Virus record (IMG/VR): IMGVR_UViG_3300018049_000068
Span: 1 to 35,268 of that record
Reading direction: 5' to 3' (one strand)
DNA from: a virus
DNA length: 35,268 nt
Shown here: positions 16,420 to 24,196 of the stretch, one piece after another
How the letters are laid out: each line of letters begins with the position of its first letter
How positions within the stretch are numbered: the first letter of the stretch is position 1
The notes under the pieces: generated by a model
Seen by the model: the letters and a program-made list of their open reading frames with translations, nothing else
Database searches by the model: none
Told to the model about the DNA's origin: nothing
Translations under genes and position numbers: made by a program

Positions 16420-16430
16420 GTATTAAGTAA

Positions 16431-16450
16431 GGGGTGAGCGCACCCACCCC
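16431..16450 (-). terminator. G/C-rich hairpin after the lysis cassette
   Basis: On the minus strand GGGGTG pairs with CACCCC (or, with a smaller loop, GGGTG with CACCC around CGCT). TTACTTAATACC follows, so it lacks a proper U run. It is the strongest G/C stem in an A/T-rich gap and probably helps end or process the lysis transcript. Confidence 0.45.
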
Positions 16451-16493
16451 CTTTAGAGACTTTCAGGTAAACTTGAGTGTTTTTTCCTGTCTC

Positions 16494-16511
16494 TTTATTC
16501 TTAAACGTCAG
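16494..16511 (-). repeat. 18-bp direct repeat, copy 1 in transcription order
   Basis: Identical to 16402-16419 and placed just four bases after the endolysin stop. Identity continues in part on one side (AATAG versus AATAC before the core). Two copies flanking the hairpins are best explained as paired binding or promoter sites, or as the trace of a small duplication. Confidence 0.8.
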
Positions 16512-16515
16512 CTAT

Positions 16516-16968
16516 TTACATTAGTTCAAAATGAGGTCCATCTATGAAGGGTCTACGTCCTTGTGATCGACGTAAATCAATGTATTTCATCATAGCGTCT
16601 TCTGCTGTTCCTGGATAAGAACGAATATCGCCCTCTGACCAAGCAGCTCCCCATTTAATAGCTACACCTAGTTCTTCTGCAGCTGCTTTCATAGCGTCAC
16701 AAAGATCATCGTAAACATTTAGTTCCCAACAACCTTTTCCATCTACATAAGCCATAAGGTCTACTGCACGACCTTCTAGGTGTTTTGATTTCATTGTCTG
16801 AGACTTACCTGCTGCAACAAGTTTTTCTTGCTCTTCAACAGTACGAAGTCCATAAACAACTCCGAAGTCTACTTTAGTTAACTCAATAGCTCGTTTTACA
16901 ACTGCTACTAAGTTTTCATCAACACCTTCTAATTTTCCTAAACTACGATTTGATAATTTAAAACTCAT
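16516..16968 (-). CDS. Endolysin, M15-type peptidase
   Basis: The 150-residue protein fits the phage M15 family of zinc peptidases (L-alanyl-D-glutamate or D-Ala-D-Ala type) that cut peptidoglycan cross-link peptides. The zinc ligands are visible: H63 and D70 in SKHLEGRAVD and H146 in GPHFEL. Before them lies the usual VVYGLRTVEEQEKLVAAGKS. There is no signal peptide, so release needs a holin, and two holin-like genes lie directly upstream; the start overlaps the second of them as TAATG at 16968. It is the last gene before the intergenic gap. Confidence 0.92.
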   Translation of the reverse strand: MSFKLSNRSLGKLEGVDENLVAVVKRAIELTKVDFGVVYGLRTVEEQEKLVAAGKSQTMKSKHLEGRAVDLMAYVDGKGCWELNVYDDLCDAMKAAAEELGVAIKWGAAWSEGDIRSYPGTAEDAMMKYIDLRRSQGRRPFIDGPHFELM

Positions 16969-17354
16969 TACTTCTTCCCAAATAATCTTGTTGCGGATCT
17001 GACACCAAAGCTGGCAGCTACAATAACACCTAAAGTGTACTGATACCAGTCTGGCATTGTCTCAAGTGCAGCAAAACCATTTGCTACAATCTCTCGGCCC
17101 CAATCTCCAGTAAAAACTAACACAAGGGGGATACTAAACAGAATTGTTAGCCACTCGTCTTTCCAAGAAGACTGCGACCCTTCTGCCATAATCTTTTCCC
17201 AGTCTGCTTCACTAGTTGCCCTAGAAAGCATAATCTGTGCTTCAGCTTCAGACTTAGCAACTTTTGCTTTAGTTTCAGCAGCTTTTGTTTCAACTTTTCC
17301 ATTTAACCATGTCCCCGCCAAACTTGTTAATGGTCCTATTAAAGCTTGTATCAT
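16968..17354 (-). CDS. Holin, three-TM (GTA holin-like) type
   Basis: The 128-residue protein resembles the phage and gene-transfer-agent holins with three membrane segments. The N-terminal segment is amphipathic (IQALIGPLTSLAGTWL), followed by a charged helix rich in Lys/Glu/Ala (about 20-58). Two clear hydrophobic segments follow at about 67-83 (EWLTILFSIPLVLVFTG) and 103-120 (YQYTLGVIVAASFGVRSA), and it ends in RLFGKK. It would open the inner membrane for the M15 endolysin encoded next. It overlaps the upstream small membrane protein by 4 bases (ATGA). Confidence 0.8.
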   Translation of the reverse strand: MIQALIGPLTSLAGTWLNGKVETKAAETKAKVAKSEAEAQIMLSRATSEADWEKIMAEGSQSSWKDEWLTILFSIPLVLVFTGDWGREIVANGFAALETMPDWYQYTLGVIVAASFGVRSATRLFGKK

Positions 17355-17551
17355 TTATTAACTTCCTTTCCCATCCAAATGCCAAAACAACCTGTTAAGG
17401 CACCCATACAGACAGAGACTAGCCCTGCCTGTGCGTTACTGGGTTCAGGTAAAGCCATAAACCAATGTACGGCTTGATAAGTTAAAATAGTTACTGCAAG
17501 CATCATTAATCGTGGAATAATTTTCCAGTCATCAATTATTGTTCTTGCCAT
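17351..17551 (-). CDS. Small two-TM membrane protein, possible second holin or antiholin
   Basis: A 66-residue protein with two hydrophobic segments, about 13-34 (PRLMMLAVTILTYQAVHWF) and 42-60 (GLVSVCMGALTGCFGIWMG), and a short charged N-terminus MARTIIDDWK. This is a common small protein of marine phage lysis cassettes. It sits directly upstream of the three-TM holin with a 4-base overlap, so a holin or antiholin role is likely; the sequence does not say which. Confidence 0.7.
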   Translation of the reverse strand: MARTIIDDWKIIPRLMMLAVTILTYQAVHWFMALPEPSNAQAGLVSVCMGALTGCFGIWMGKEVNK

Positions 17552-17552
17552 G

Positions 17553-18296
17553 TTATTCTCCTAACTTTTTCTCTAGGCTTTCTATCTTAACTTGTTGCTC
17601 TTTAATAGCCTCAATAAGTAACCCTACAATGTTTCCGTAAGATACTGATAAATAGCCTTCTTCGTTTTCTTTAACAACTTCTGGTATAACTTCTTGTATA
17701 TCTTGAGCAATAAGACCAATTTTATCTTTATTATTCATTTTAAAAGATACACCTTGAAGTGCTTTTACTTTATCTAAAGCATTTTCTAGATTATTGATAT
17801 CTGTTTTTAAACGCCTATCTGAAGTTGTATTCAAGTCATCTGCTTCTACATCACCTGAAAATGTACCATTTACTGCAGTAATATCACCTGTAAATGTTCC
17901 ATCTACTCCTGATACATTTCCTGTAAATGTTCCACCTACTCCTGAAATATTCCCACTAGCCGTTACAGTAGTAGTAGATACTCCACCGTTTGCAGTAATA
18001 AGTCCTGTAAATGTAGATGTACTTGTTACCGTTGCGGTAGCGGTTGTCAGGGCATTAACACTAGTAGATACATTTGTACTACTCAACGTAAATAATGATT
18101 TCCAACCGCTTCTGTAAATTTTTAGAACAGGGTCTGTTCCACTTGTGTCTAACCAAAGTTTACCTGCAGATACTTCAGTGGTAGGTGCCGAAGACCCTGA
18201 ATGACAAGTGTTAATTGCAGCTAAACCTGCATTTAAATCGGCTGTATAAGCAAGGCCACTTTGGTTGGCGTCAATAACTAAACTCGCTGTTGACAT
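17553..18296 (-). CDS. Short tail fibre or spike with C-terminal S74 chaperone
   Basis: The 247-residue protein has an N-terminal fibre module (SSAPTTEVSAGKLWLDTSGT, then KIYRSGWKSLF) like those in the 820-residue fibre. A Thr/Gly/Asn beta-repeat shaft follows (about 85-155) with the cadence GTFTGNVSG / GTFTGDITA / GTFSGDVEA. The C-terminal intramolecular chaperone starts at about 159 with SDRRLK, S159 and K164 in the Ser-x4-Lys arrangement known for autocleavage, and ends in the coiled coil LIEAIKEQQVKIESLEKKL. The chaperone trimerises the fibre and cuts itself off. It follows the J-like gene and carries a strong AAAGGAG site. Confidence 0.85.
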   Translation of the reverse strand: MSTASLVIDANQSGLAYTADLNAGLAAINTCHSGSSAPTTEVSAGKLWLDTSGTDPVLKIYRSGWKSLFTLSSTNVSTSVNALTTATATVTSTSTFTGLITANGGVSTTTVTASGNISGVGGTFTGNVSGVDGTFTGDITAVNGTFSGDVEADDLNTTSDRRLKTDINNLENALDKVKALQGVSFKMNNKDKIGLIAQDIQEVIPEVVKENEEGYLSVSYGNIVGLLIEAIKEQQVKIESLEKKLGE

Positions 18297-18307
18297 AATT
18301 TTCTCCT

Positions 18308-21300
18308 TTATTGACCAATTGCTTGGTAATCTATTGTTCTTTGTACTCTAGAACCGCCGTTATAAATTGAGTAAACAAACCCAGTATTATCACGAGACGA
18401 GATTACAACCTGATCTCCTGCAAGACCTCCGATAGTCTGTATACCAACTCTAGGTGCATTTGTTCCTGTAAGTCCACCATAAAATGCTGTGGGATAAGAC
18501 ACAGTGACATCTGCTGAAGTACTGCTTGTACTTGTGCCTGTCTTAATAACATCCTTTTTATCGAGTGTAACATTAAGATCTGTAACAGAAACTGCGGTAT
18601 TAGAATCTACAGTGTCAACTTCCAACTTAAACTTCATAGCTCTAGCTTTGTAGCTACTAACCAATAGGAATTTCCAGTCACTCCATGTTGGAGTTCCGCT
18701 GGGATCGTCGTCAGTAGTAGCAACATAAATTTTAGCAGTAGCATCCGCAAAAGGACCAACAAAACGAGGTTCATTTGCAATATTAACATAATCTGCAACA
18801 TCAACTCCTGCGTTAGTAACTAACATTTTAAGGTCTGGTGTTACTCGTACAGTTACAACTTCATTTAAGTCTACTACTGAATTAAATTCATAAACCATAG
18901 ATGTTTGATTGGCATCTAGATCTAATGTACCCGTACTCGAATTATAAGTACAATTTGTTTTAGCACCACTATAATTTATTGCGTCTTGGTCATATTCTTG
19001 AATAAAGTTAAATGATTCATCAACAAACGTACTAATAAACTGTGCAGGTGTTGCTGAGAAGTTTCCAAAAGCATCATAAAATCTTATAAAGAAAGTTCCA
19101 GTTAGAGTAGGAACTGTTTTGTTGGTAGTATTACCTGATAAAGAAGAAACCACGGTTGAAGCGGTGTCCCAAGTAGCAGTTCCATCAGTTGCTAAGTGAA
19201 ATTTAATTTCAGAATGACCGCCATAAAGTACATCTAGGTCTGTTGGCTCATCCCAAGTTAAGTTAATTTGTCCTTCATTAATATTACCTGTAAACCCTGT
19301 TGGGCTTGCAGGATCAGCAGAAAATCCAACAATTGTTTGTTGAGCTTCAAACGTATCTCCTGCATAATTATAAACACTATAAGGAGTTATCCTAAAATCA
19401 AAAATACCTGCTCTTACATCAGGAATAGATATTTCTGGATTGTTAGTTGTACCTACTACTTGATAAGTAGATTCAGTATTTTGTTTATATTCTACTAAAT
19501 AATAATAAGATAAAACACCTGTATTATCGGGAGCCCAATTTAAAAGAAGCCTGTTCTTTAGACCTGAAGCATTGTTTGTAATATACTGTTCTTCATTAAT
19601 TTGCAAAGAAATAATTTCATTTGGAGCTTTTTTAACAAGTTGGTTTGTAATTTCTACAGGGTCACTTAATTGACCTAGAGGAGATTTAGCCTGTACTTTA
19701 AAATCAAAATAATCATTATTAGCTAATCCTTCAAAATTAAACAATTCAAGTTGATTATATTTAGTATTAGCTAAAAAGATATAATCGGATGCTCCATTTA
19801 CACGATAAGATACGTCATAAGAAAAAGCACTGCCGTTATTGTTATCAGTCCAAGTCAAATTACCAATAACATGCTTATTATCATTATTAACAGAGCCTTC
19901 ATCATAAACAAAATTTGTAGGCGCATCTACTGTAAAATCATAAGTAGGTTGCTCTGTATAAGCAATATCGTTAGCAATATTCCATGCTAAAACATTATGA
20001 TCAAAAGTATAACCAGATATTTTAACACTTAAGTCTGAATTAACTTGTATTTCTTCAACTCTAACAATTTGGTCTGTTATATTATTTTGAGGAATAGTTA
20101 CTTTAATAAAATCCCCAGGTTCAACTGTTAACCCAGAATTGTCAACTCTAAAAGAAATTGATTTTAGTGTTCTAGAGCGTCTTACTAGCTGCTCACAAAG
20201 AGCTTGTGCATGATAAGGATCAGTAACACCGCCCGAAGTTATAGAAGACTTAAGAGGTTGATTACCATCCTCTGCAATATAAGTGTTATAAGTACTACTA
20301 TAAAGAGGAGGCCAAGAAATACTATCTTCTTTAAAATCTTCATGCTCATTAACAAAGCTTATTGTTGCTTGATTAAATCTATCTGATGCAGAAGTATAAG
20401 CAATTTTTACTTCATCTTTAAGAATATTATCCTCATTAAATACATGAGCAGGATCTACAAGCGCTTCGGCTTCTTGTTGCGTAGTAGGATATTTAAGAGA
20501 TAGTTTATATTTACCAGAGGTTGTCCAGCTTAGTTCAGCTAGTCCCATTGTATAAAGCAGCTGTTCAATATTATCTCTAATAGGTGCTTCTGGGTTAATA
20601 ACCATATTACATTCATACAAAGGAATATCTCTACGCTCATCATAAGATGTTTCTGCCCAAGATGTTCGTTGCCATTGATAAAAGTTTTCAGTGTCTTCTG
20701 TCTGCCAGACTTCATTTTCATAGGTTCTATCTTCAAGATTTCCTGGAAGAGACGCATAGTCTGCAACAGTATGAATAGTTTTGTGACCGTTAACTTGACC
20801 ACCGATTAAGGCTTGTGTCATAACAATAGTATCGCAAACCTTTGCTGCATCGTAAAAAGATTCTAAATCAATTTCTGATTCAGGAAGCCCTCTACCAAAA
20901 TTAGCATTCATTAAATAATCTAGTAAACAATAAGCAGGGTTATTACTATAACTTGATGCTGTAGACAAAGCATAAGTATAAGGATCTGCACTTGTTCCTG
21001 CACCGCTTCTTACTATTGTCTTAATCTTACGCCCTTTTACCAAAAACTCTACAGAAGGAACTCCTGCATAGTTATAATCGTCACGATTAAGTTTATATGT
21101 TGCAGAAGCATTTGCTGTACCTGTAAAAGTATTTGTAGAAGGAAAACCATTAGCAACAGCTGCAGGGTCTGCTGTACCACCATCATTATAAATTCTAAAT
21201 CTATGTTGGAATTTAGATTGACTGTCGTTATAGTCTACTCCATTAACTTTAATCCACTGTACGCCCTCTATACCTTCGTGACATAGCGCATATTGTACGT

Positions 21301-21637
21301 GTAAAAATTCGTTTTTAGAGCCACTCCCTGAAGCACCTAGCCCTTGAGATAAAACTTTACTAGCTGAAGCCTCACTACCTGAAGCATAATTATTGCTTAC
21401 CTTATGTGCTGTTTCAATACCACCTAATACGTTTTTACCGTAAACAATTGGCAAAGGAGCTGCTTGACCACTAACCGTAAAGGAAAATCCTTTTCGCTTG
21501 TCAGCTTCTGCTGCCATACGAGCTTCTTGTTCCCGCATTCTGCGTTCTTGTTCAGCACGCATTTTTGCCATTTGATTTTGCTGATGAGAAATAGAAATAA
21601 CAGTAACGAGAATTCTAAGAAATAATTTAAAAGCCAT
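18308..21637 (-). CDS. Tail tip attachment protein, lambda J-like
   Basis: The 1109-residue protein fits the host-specificity family of siphophage tips. It has a short hydrophobic N-terminus (1-17), a charged helix (20-50), then GQAAPLPIVYGKNVLGG (57-73), which is typical of J proteins. The hub region extends to about 560 and includes LKSISFRVDNSGLTVEPGDF (491-510). At least three fibronectin type III-like repeats follow, starting at about 572, 671 and 780 (each with an LTW or LLNW strand). The rest is a beta-rich C-terminal part. It would form the central tip and contact the host receptor. Its start overlaps the preceding hub gene as TAATG at 21637. Confidence 0.9.
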   Translation of the reverse strand: MAFKLFLRILVTVISISHQQNQMAKMRAEQERRMREQEARMAAEADKRKGFSFTVSGQAAPLPIVYGKNVLGGIETAHKVSNNYASGSEASASKVLSQGLGASGSGSKNEFLHVQYALCHEGIEGVQWIKVNGVDYNDSQSKFQHRFRIYNDGGTADPAAVANGFPSTNTFTGTANASATYKLNRDDYNYAGVPSVEFLVKGRKIKTIVRSGAGTSADPYTYALSTASSYSNNPAYCLLDYLMNANFGRGLPESEIDLESFYDAAKVCDTIVMTQALIGGQVNGHKTIHTVADYASLPGNLEDRTYENEVWQTEDTENFYQWQRTSWAETSYDERRDIPLYECNMVINPEAPIRDNIEQLLYTMGLAELSWTTSGKYKLSLKYPTTQQEAEALVDPAHVFNEDNILKDEVKIAYTSASDRFNQATISFVNEHEDFKEDSISWPPLYSSTYNTYIAEDGNQPLKSSITSGGVTDPYHAQALCEQLVRRSRTLKSISFRVDNSGLTVEPGDFIKVTIPQNNITDQIVRVEEIQVNSDLSVKISGYTFDHNVLAWNIANDIAYTEQPTYDFTVDAPTNFVYDEGSVNNDNKHVIGNLTWTDNNNGSAFSYDVSYRVNGASDYIFLANTKYNQLELFNFEGLANNDYFDFKVQAKSPLGQLSDPVEITNQLVKKAPNEIISLQINEEQYITNNASGLKNRLLLNWAPDNTGVLSYYYLVEYKQNTESTYQVVGTTNNPEISIPDVRAGIFDFRITPYSVYNYAGDTFEAQQTIVGFSADPASPTGFTGNINEGQINLTWDEPTDLDVLYGGHSEIKFHLATDGTATWDTASTVVSSLSGNTTNKTVPTLTGTFFIRFYDAFGNFSATPAQFISTFVDESFNFIQEYDQDAINYSGAKTNCTYNSSTGTLDLDANQTSMVYEFNSVVDLNEVVTVRVTPDLKMLVTNAGVDVADYVNIANEPRFVGPFADATAKIYVATTDDDPSGTPTWSDWKFLLVSSYKARAMKFKLEVDTVDSNTAVSVTDLNVTLDKKDVIKTGTSTSSTSADVTVSYPTAFYGGLTGTNAPRVGIQTIGGLAGDQVVISSRDNTGFVYSIYNGGSRVQRTIDYQAIGQ

Positions 21638-22197
21638 TATACTTTACCCCACTTTAGAGTTATTTCTCTGTTTCCATAAATTTCATCAAAAGAAGTATCA
21701 TTAGTATTAACTTGATCCATACCATCTTTAGAAGTAAATCTGACATTAACTGCATCAAGGTCTGCCATAGGAGATGTACCCTCTATTACAGCAAGTTTTT
21801 CTTCCCAGTCATTTGAGATTGCAGGGCTGTCTGCTCTGCCTCTATAAACAGAAACAACATCATCTGTACCTAATAAGGGTTGGCCATTAGTGTCAACAAA
21901 ACCAACTTTTACATCAATAGGTTTACCAACAACGTTAGCTTCAAACTCTGCAAACATTTCATCTAAGTCTTCTGCAATAACAATACGATAAGCTTCTCTG
22001 TCAACTACAGAAGAAAATTTAGGTTCATCTATTTCAAATAAACCACCATCTGCTGTATAAGTATTTCCATCATAAATTAAATTAGAACGATAACTAGTCA
22101 GCCTATAAGTACTTGTAAATTCTAAAGTAATTAAGAAAAAGTATTCTATATTACCACTATCAATTAATGTTTGAACTGCACTAGAAAAGACTCTCAT
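21637..22197 (-). CDS. Tail hub / tail tip protein (DUF2163 or lambda L-like role)
   Basis: The 186 residues show the hub pattern common before J-like genes. An N-terminal strand region contains FFLITLEFTSTYRLTSYRSN and LIYDGNTYTADGGLFEIDE, a middle domain has VDVKVGF-type strands, and near 140 there is EGTSPMADLDAVNVRFTSKD with the closing TSFDEIYGNREITLKWG. The SPMADLD...RFTSKDG...F-D pattern is familiar from baseplate hub proteins of siphophages. It is coupled to the J-like gene by a TAATG overlap. No cysteine cluster for an iron-sulfur site, as in lambda gpL, is present. Confidence 0.65.
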   Translation of the reverse strand: MRVFSSAVQTLIDSGNIEYFFLITLEFTSTYRLTSYRSNLIYDGNTYTADGGLFEIDEPKFSSVVDREAYRIVIAEDLDEMFAEFEANVVGKPIDVKVGFVDTNGQPLLGTDDVVSVYRGRADSPAISNDWEEKLAVIEGTSPMADLDAVNVRFTSKDGMDQVNTNDTSFDEIYGNREITLKWGKV

Positions 22198-22198
22198 T

Positions 22199-22807
22199 TT
22201 AAATTGCCTCTAATAGTGTAATTGTTCCTGGATTTGCTAAAACACCATCTGTAAAGGTAATTCCTGTTTGGTTATTAATATCTTTGTAGTAAGAAAATAC
22301 TACAGAGTCACCTGTCAGCAGTTGAGATCCTAAATTAACATTTTGAGTTAGTTTTGGATAAATACTAACAACAACTTCTCCAGTATTAGAACTAAATGTA
22401 GAATCTGAAGTAACAATGTGTAATTTATCAGAAGTATTAAACTTAATAAAATAACCTTTTGGAATAGTCCCTGAATTTGTTATTGTATCACTTATATTAA
22501 CTGTTGTTGAATTTGCTAATGCTGTAGCTGATACAGTAGCTGGTCCTGAAAAGGAAAATCGATCTACTACAGAAGTCATTTGAGGCATAATCATAGTTTC
22601 TGAATTTAAATTATCAACACCTGCTAGTAATGTTTCTTCTATATTATTGTCTGTAGGTTGGATATTAAAGCTTAATTCCCAACGCTGATGTCCTTGTGAA
22701 GCTCTTCGAGTCTTAAGAGACACTGTTGTCATATCAAACATAGGTTCATTCGATACAATACTAACAGGAGCTAATATCTGTGAATTTTTATAATAATAAA
22801 CTGCCAT
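22199..22807 (-). CDS. Minor tail protein, probable distal tail / tip component
   Basis: A 202-residue beta-rich protein beside the hub gene. Notable segments are SIVSNEPMFDMTTVSLKTRR followed by ASQGHQRWELSF (about 18-48), a conserved-looking surface motif seen in marine phage tail proteins, and a later Ser/Thr-rich insertion SGPATVSATALANSTTVNIS (about 87-107). It ends in a short strand PGTITLLEAI. Size and place suit the distal tail ring protein (lambda gpM position). I cannot name the family with certainty. Confidence 0.6.
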   Translation of the reverse strand: MAVYYYKNSQILAPVSIVSNEPMFDMTTVSLKTRRASQGHQRWELSFNIQPTDNNIEETLLAGVDNLNSETMIMPQMTSVVDRFSFSGPATVSATALANSTTVNISDTITNSGTIPKGYFIKFNTSDKLHIVTSDSTFSSNTGEVVVSIYPKLTQNVNLGSQLLTGDSVVFSYYKDINNQTGITFTDGVLANPGTITLLEAI

Positions 22808-22810
22808 AAT

Positions 22811-23263
22811 TTATTCCCTTATTGGCCTGACGATTAAAGGAAAATTAAGTTCTAAGAACATTTTTTGAGTAGCTCTTACAACACCTTTATCGCCTCGTGC
22901 TGTTACCCAATGGCTTTTGTCAGCTATTAAAGCGGAGATATTTCCGTCATTCATAATCTGATAAGCAACATCACCAATTTTGGGTTTTTTATTTTTAACA
23001 ATTTTGTAGTTAGTGTAATCTGCAAAGATTTCGTAACTTCTAAATAACTTTTTTATTTGTAATTCCCAAGATATAGGGCTATCATAGCTGATTTCTAAAT
23101 CTTTTAACTTAGAGTCATTTCCTCTTAAGAATAAATCATAATTAGAAACAAACTGCCAACAATCGTTATAGCCCCATATCTCTTTACTTTTTCGGGAATT
23201 TAATTCATCTTTCGCCTTTTCTAGCGCAATAATTCTTTCTTCTTCCGAATAATATTCTGTCAT
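22811..23263 (-). CDS. NlpC/P60-like tail protein
   Basis: The 150-residue protein resembles NlpC/P60-type or DUF6950-type proteins next to tail tip genes (lambda gpK position). The possible nucleophile is C35 in IWGYNDCWQFV, and a His follows at 118 (DKSHWVTARG) after a GDVAY turn, giving the Cys-then-His order of the family. It ends with PLIVRPIRE, similar to the RPI strand of such domains. It may trim peptidoglycan during infection or only be a structural tip piece. The third catalytic polar residue is not obvious, so activity is uncertain. Confidence 0.6.
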   Translation of the reverse strand: MTEYYSEEERIIALEKAKDELNSRKSKEIWGYNDCWQFVSNYDLFLRGNDSKLKDLEISYDSPISWELQIKKLFRSYEIFADYTNYKIVKNKKPKIGDVAYQIMNDGNISALIADKSHWVTARGDKGVVRATQKMFLELNFPLIVRPIRE

Positions 23264-23271
23264 AAGATTCT

Positions 23272-23955
23272 CTATATTTTCTGTGCTATAAACATCCTTA
23301 CAAGATCTGCTACAATATCGCTACGAACAATATCATCAACGGAAAATTCTACAACAGGTAAACTAATTCCTGTTTGTTTAATTAAGCTGCAAAATCTCAT
23401 AAGATCCTTACCTTCTTTTACATCCGATTGAGCAGGATCACCCATAAGTATTAACTTAGAGTTTTCACCCAAGCGTGTACTAATAGCTTTTAGCTCATCC
23501 ATGTTTAAATTTTGAGCTTCATCAACTAAAACAAGAGCGTTCTCGTAAGAACGCCCTCTAATAGTCTCAATCGGTTGTATTTCAATCTCACCTTTATTTA
23601 TCATATACTGATATTTGGCTTTGCCAAAAGCTTTTTCTAAAACTTCTAACATTGGTAATAACCAAGGAGTCATCTTTTCTTGAATACTTCCAGGAAAGTG
23701 TCCAAGGCTTTTACCTGTAGGAACGTTAGCACGAGTTAATACAATTTTATCGTATTTACCTTGAAGATATAACTGTGCTACAGTTCCTGCACTACAATAA
23801 GTTTTTCCTGTTCCTGCACAACCAATTGTAACAGTAATAGGATACACTTTAATACTTCTTATAAGTTTATCTTGTTTTTCATTTTTAGGTATTACATGAA
23901 ATCCAAGACGATGAACGTTATTTTTAGTAGCGTAGCGAGATTTTCTTTTTGACAT
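23272..23955 (-). CDS. phoH: PhoH-like ATPase
   Basis: The 227-residue protein is a clear PhoH-type P-loop ATPase: Walker A GCAGTGKT (45-52), PhoH segment LTRANVPTGKSLGHFPGS (73-90), a long helix, TIRGRSYENALVLVDEAQN with Walker B D145-E146, and GDPAQSD (172-178). In bacteria the family is linked to phosphate stress and RNA handling; the phage role is unsettled. phoH is a frequent auxiliary gene of marine phages. Here it lies inside the tail gene block, 8 bases from the NlpC-like gene and 14 from the fibre chaperone gene, so it is expressed late. No extra domain is fused to it. Confidence 0.92.
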   Translation of the reverse strand: MSKRKSRYATKNNVHRLGFHVIPKNEKQDKLIRSIKVYPITVTIGCAGTGKTYCSAGTVAQLYLQGKYDKIVLTRANVPTGKSLGHFPGSIQEKMTPWLLPMLEVLEKAFGKAKYQYMINKGEIEIQPIETIRGRSYENALVLVDEAQNLNMDELKAISTRLGENSKLILMGDPAQSDVKEGKDLMRFCSLIKQTGISLPVVEFSVDDIVRSDIVADLVRMFIAQKI

Positions 23956-23969
23956 TAATAGTCCTTGTT

Positions 23970-24182
23970 TTAAGGTTTAGTGGGCCATGTTACTGTAACA
24001 GGAAACCCTTCTTGCTGTGGTACATCACGCAAAGCCTGACGGTAATCTGTCTCAGCTTGGGTCATCGTGCGGTCACTTACAGCCCACCAATCGGTTTCTG
24101 CTAGGAGAGTGTTACGTTTTTCTCTTGCTTCTTCTGTACTAAGGCTGTAAGAGCCATCATCATTATATACACGTTCAGTCAT
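23970..24182 (-). CDS. Tail fibre assembly chaperone-like protein
   Basis: These 70 residues match the small tail assembly chaperone family found directly after phage fibre genes. The N-terminal helix is REKRNTLLAETDWWAVSDRT, followed by YRQALRDVPQQEGFP and the ending VTVTWPTKP. The TDW, YRQALRD-P-Q and FP-x-WP marks are characteristic. It follows the beta-propeller-like adhesin gene and likely helps that adhesin fold or attach. Confidence 0.82.
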   Translation of the reverse strand: MTERVYNDDGSYSLSTEEAREKRNTLLAETDWWAVSDRTMTQAETDYRQALRDVPQQEGFPVTVTWPTKP

Positions 24183-24196
24183 TTTATTATAATCCC

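Larger units (their letters stand above)
16323..16515. other. Largest gene-free gap, candidate terminator/promoter region
   Basis: No coding frame is convincing in these 193 bases between the endolysin and the portal-side operon. In transcription order it holds: one copy of an 18-bp repeat, an imperfect inverted repeat (AGAGAC/GTCTCT, 16455-16494), a G/C-rich hairpin (16431-16450), the second repeat copy, and about 70 bases of almost pure A/T (16330-16393). This is the place in the window most likely to separate two transcription units. Confidence 0.6.

Noticed and set aside
20539-20802. Minus-strand 87-codon frame inside the J-like gene
   Set aside because: Out of frame with the J-like protein, no motif, no ribosome site, and fully covered by a well-supported gene.
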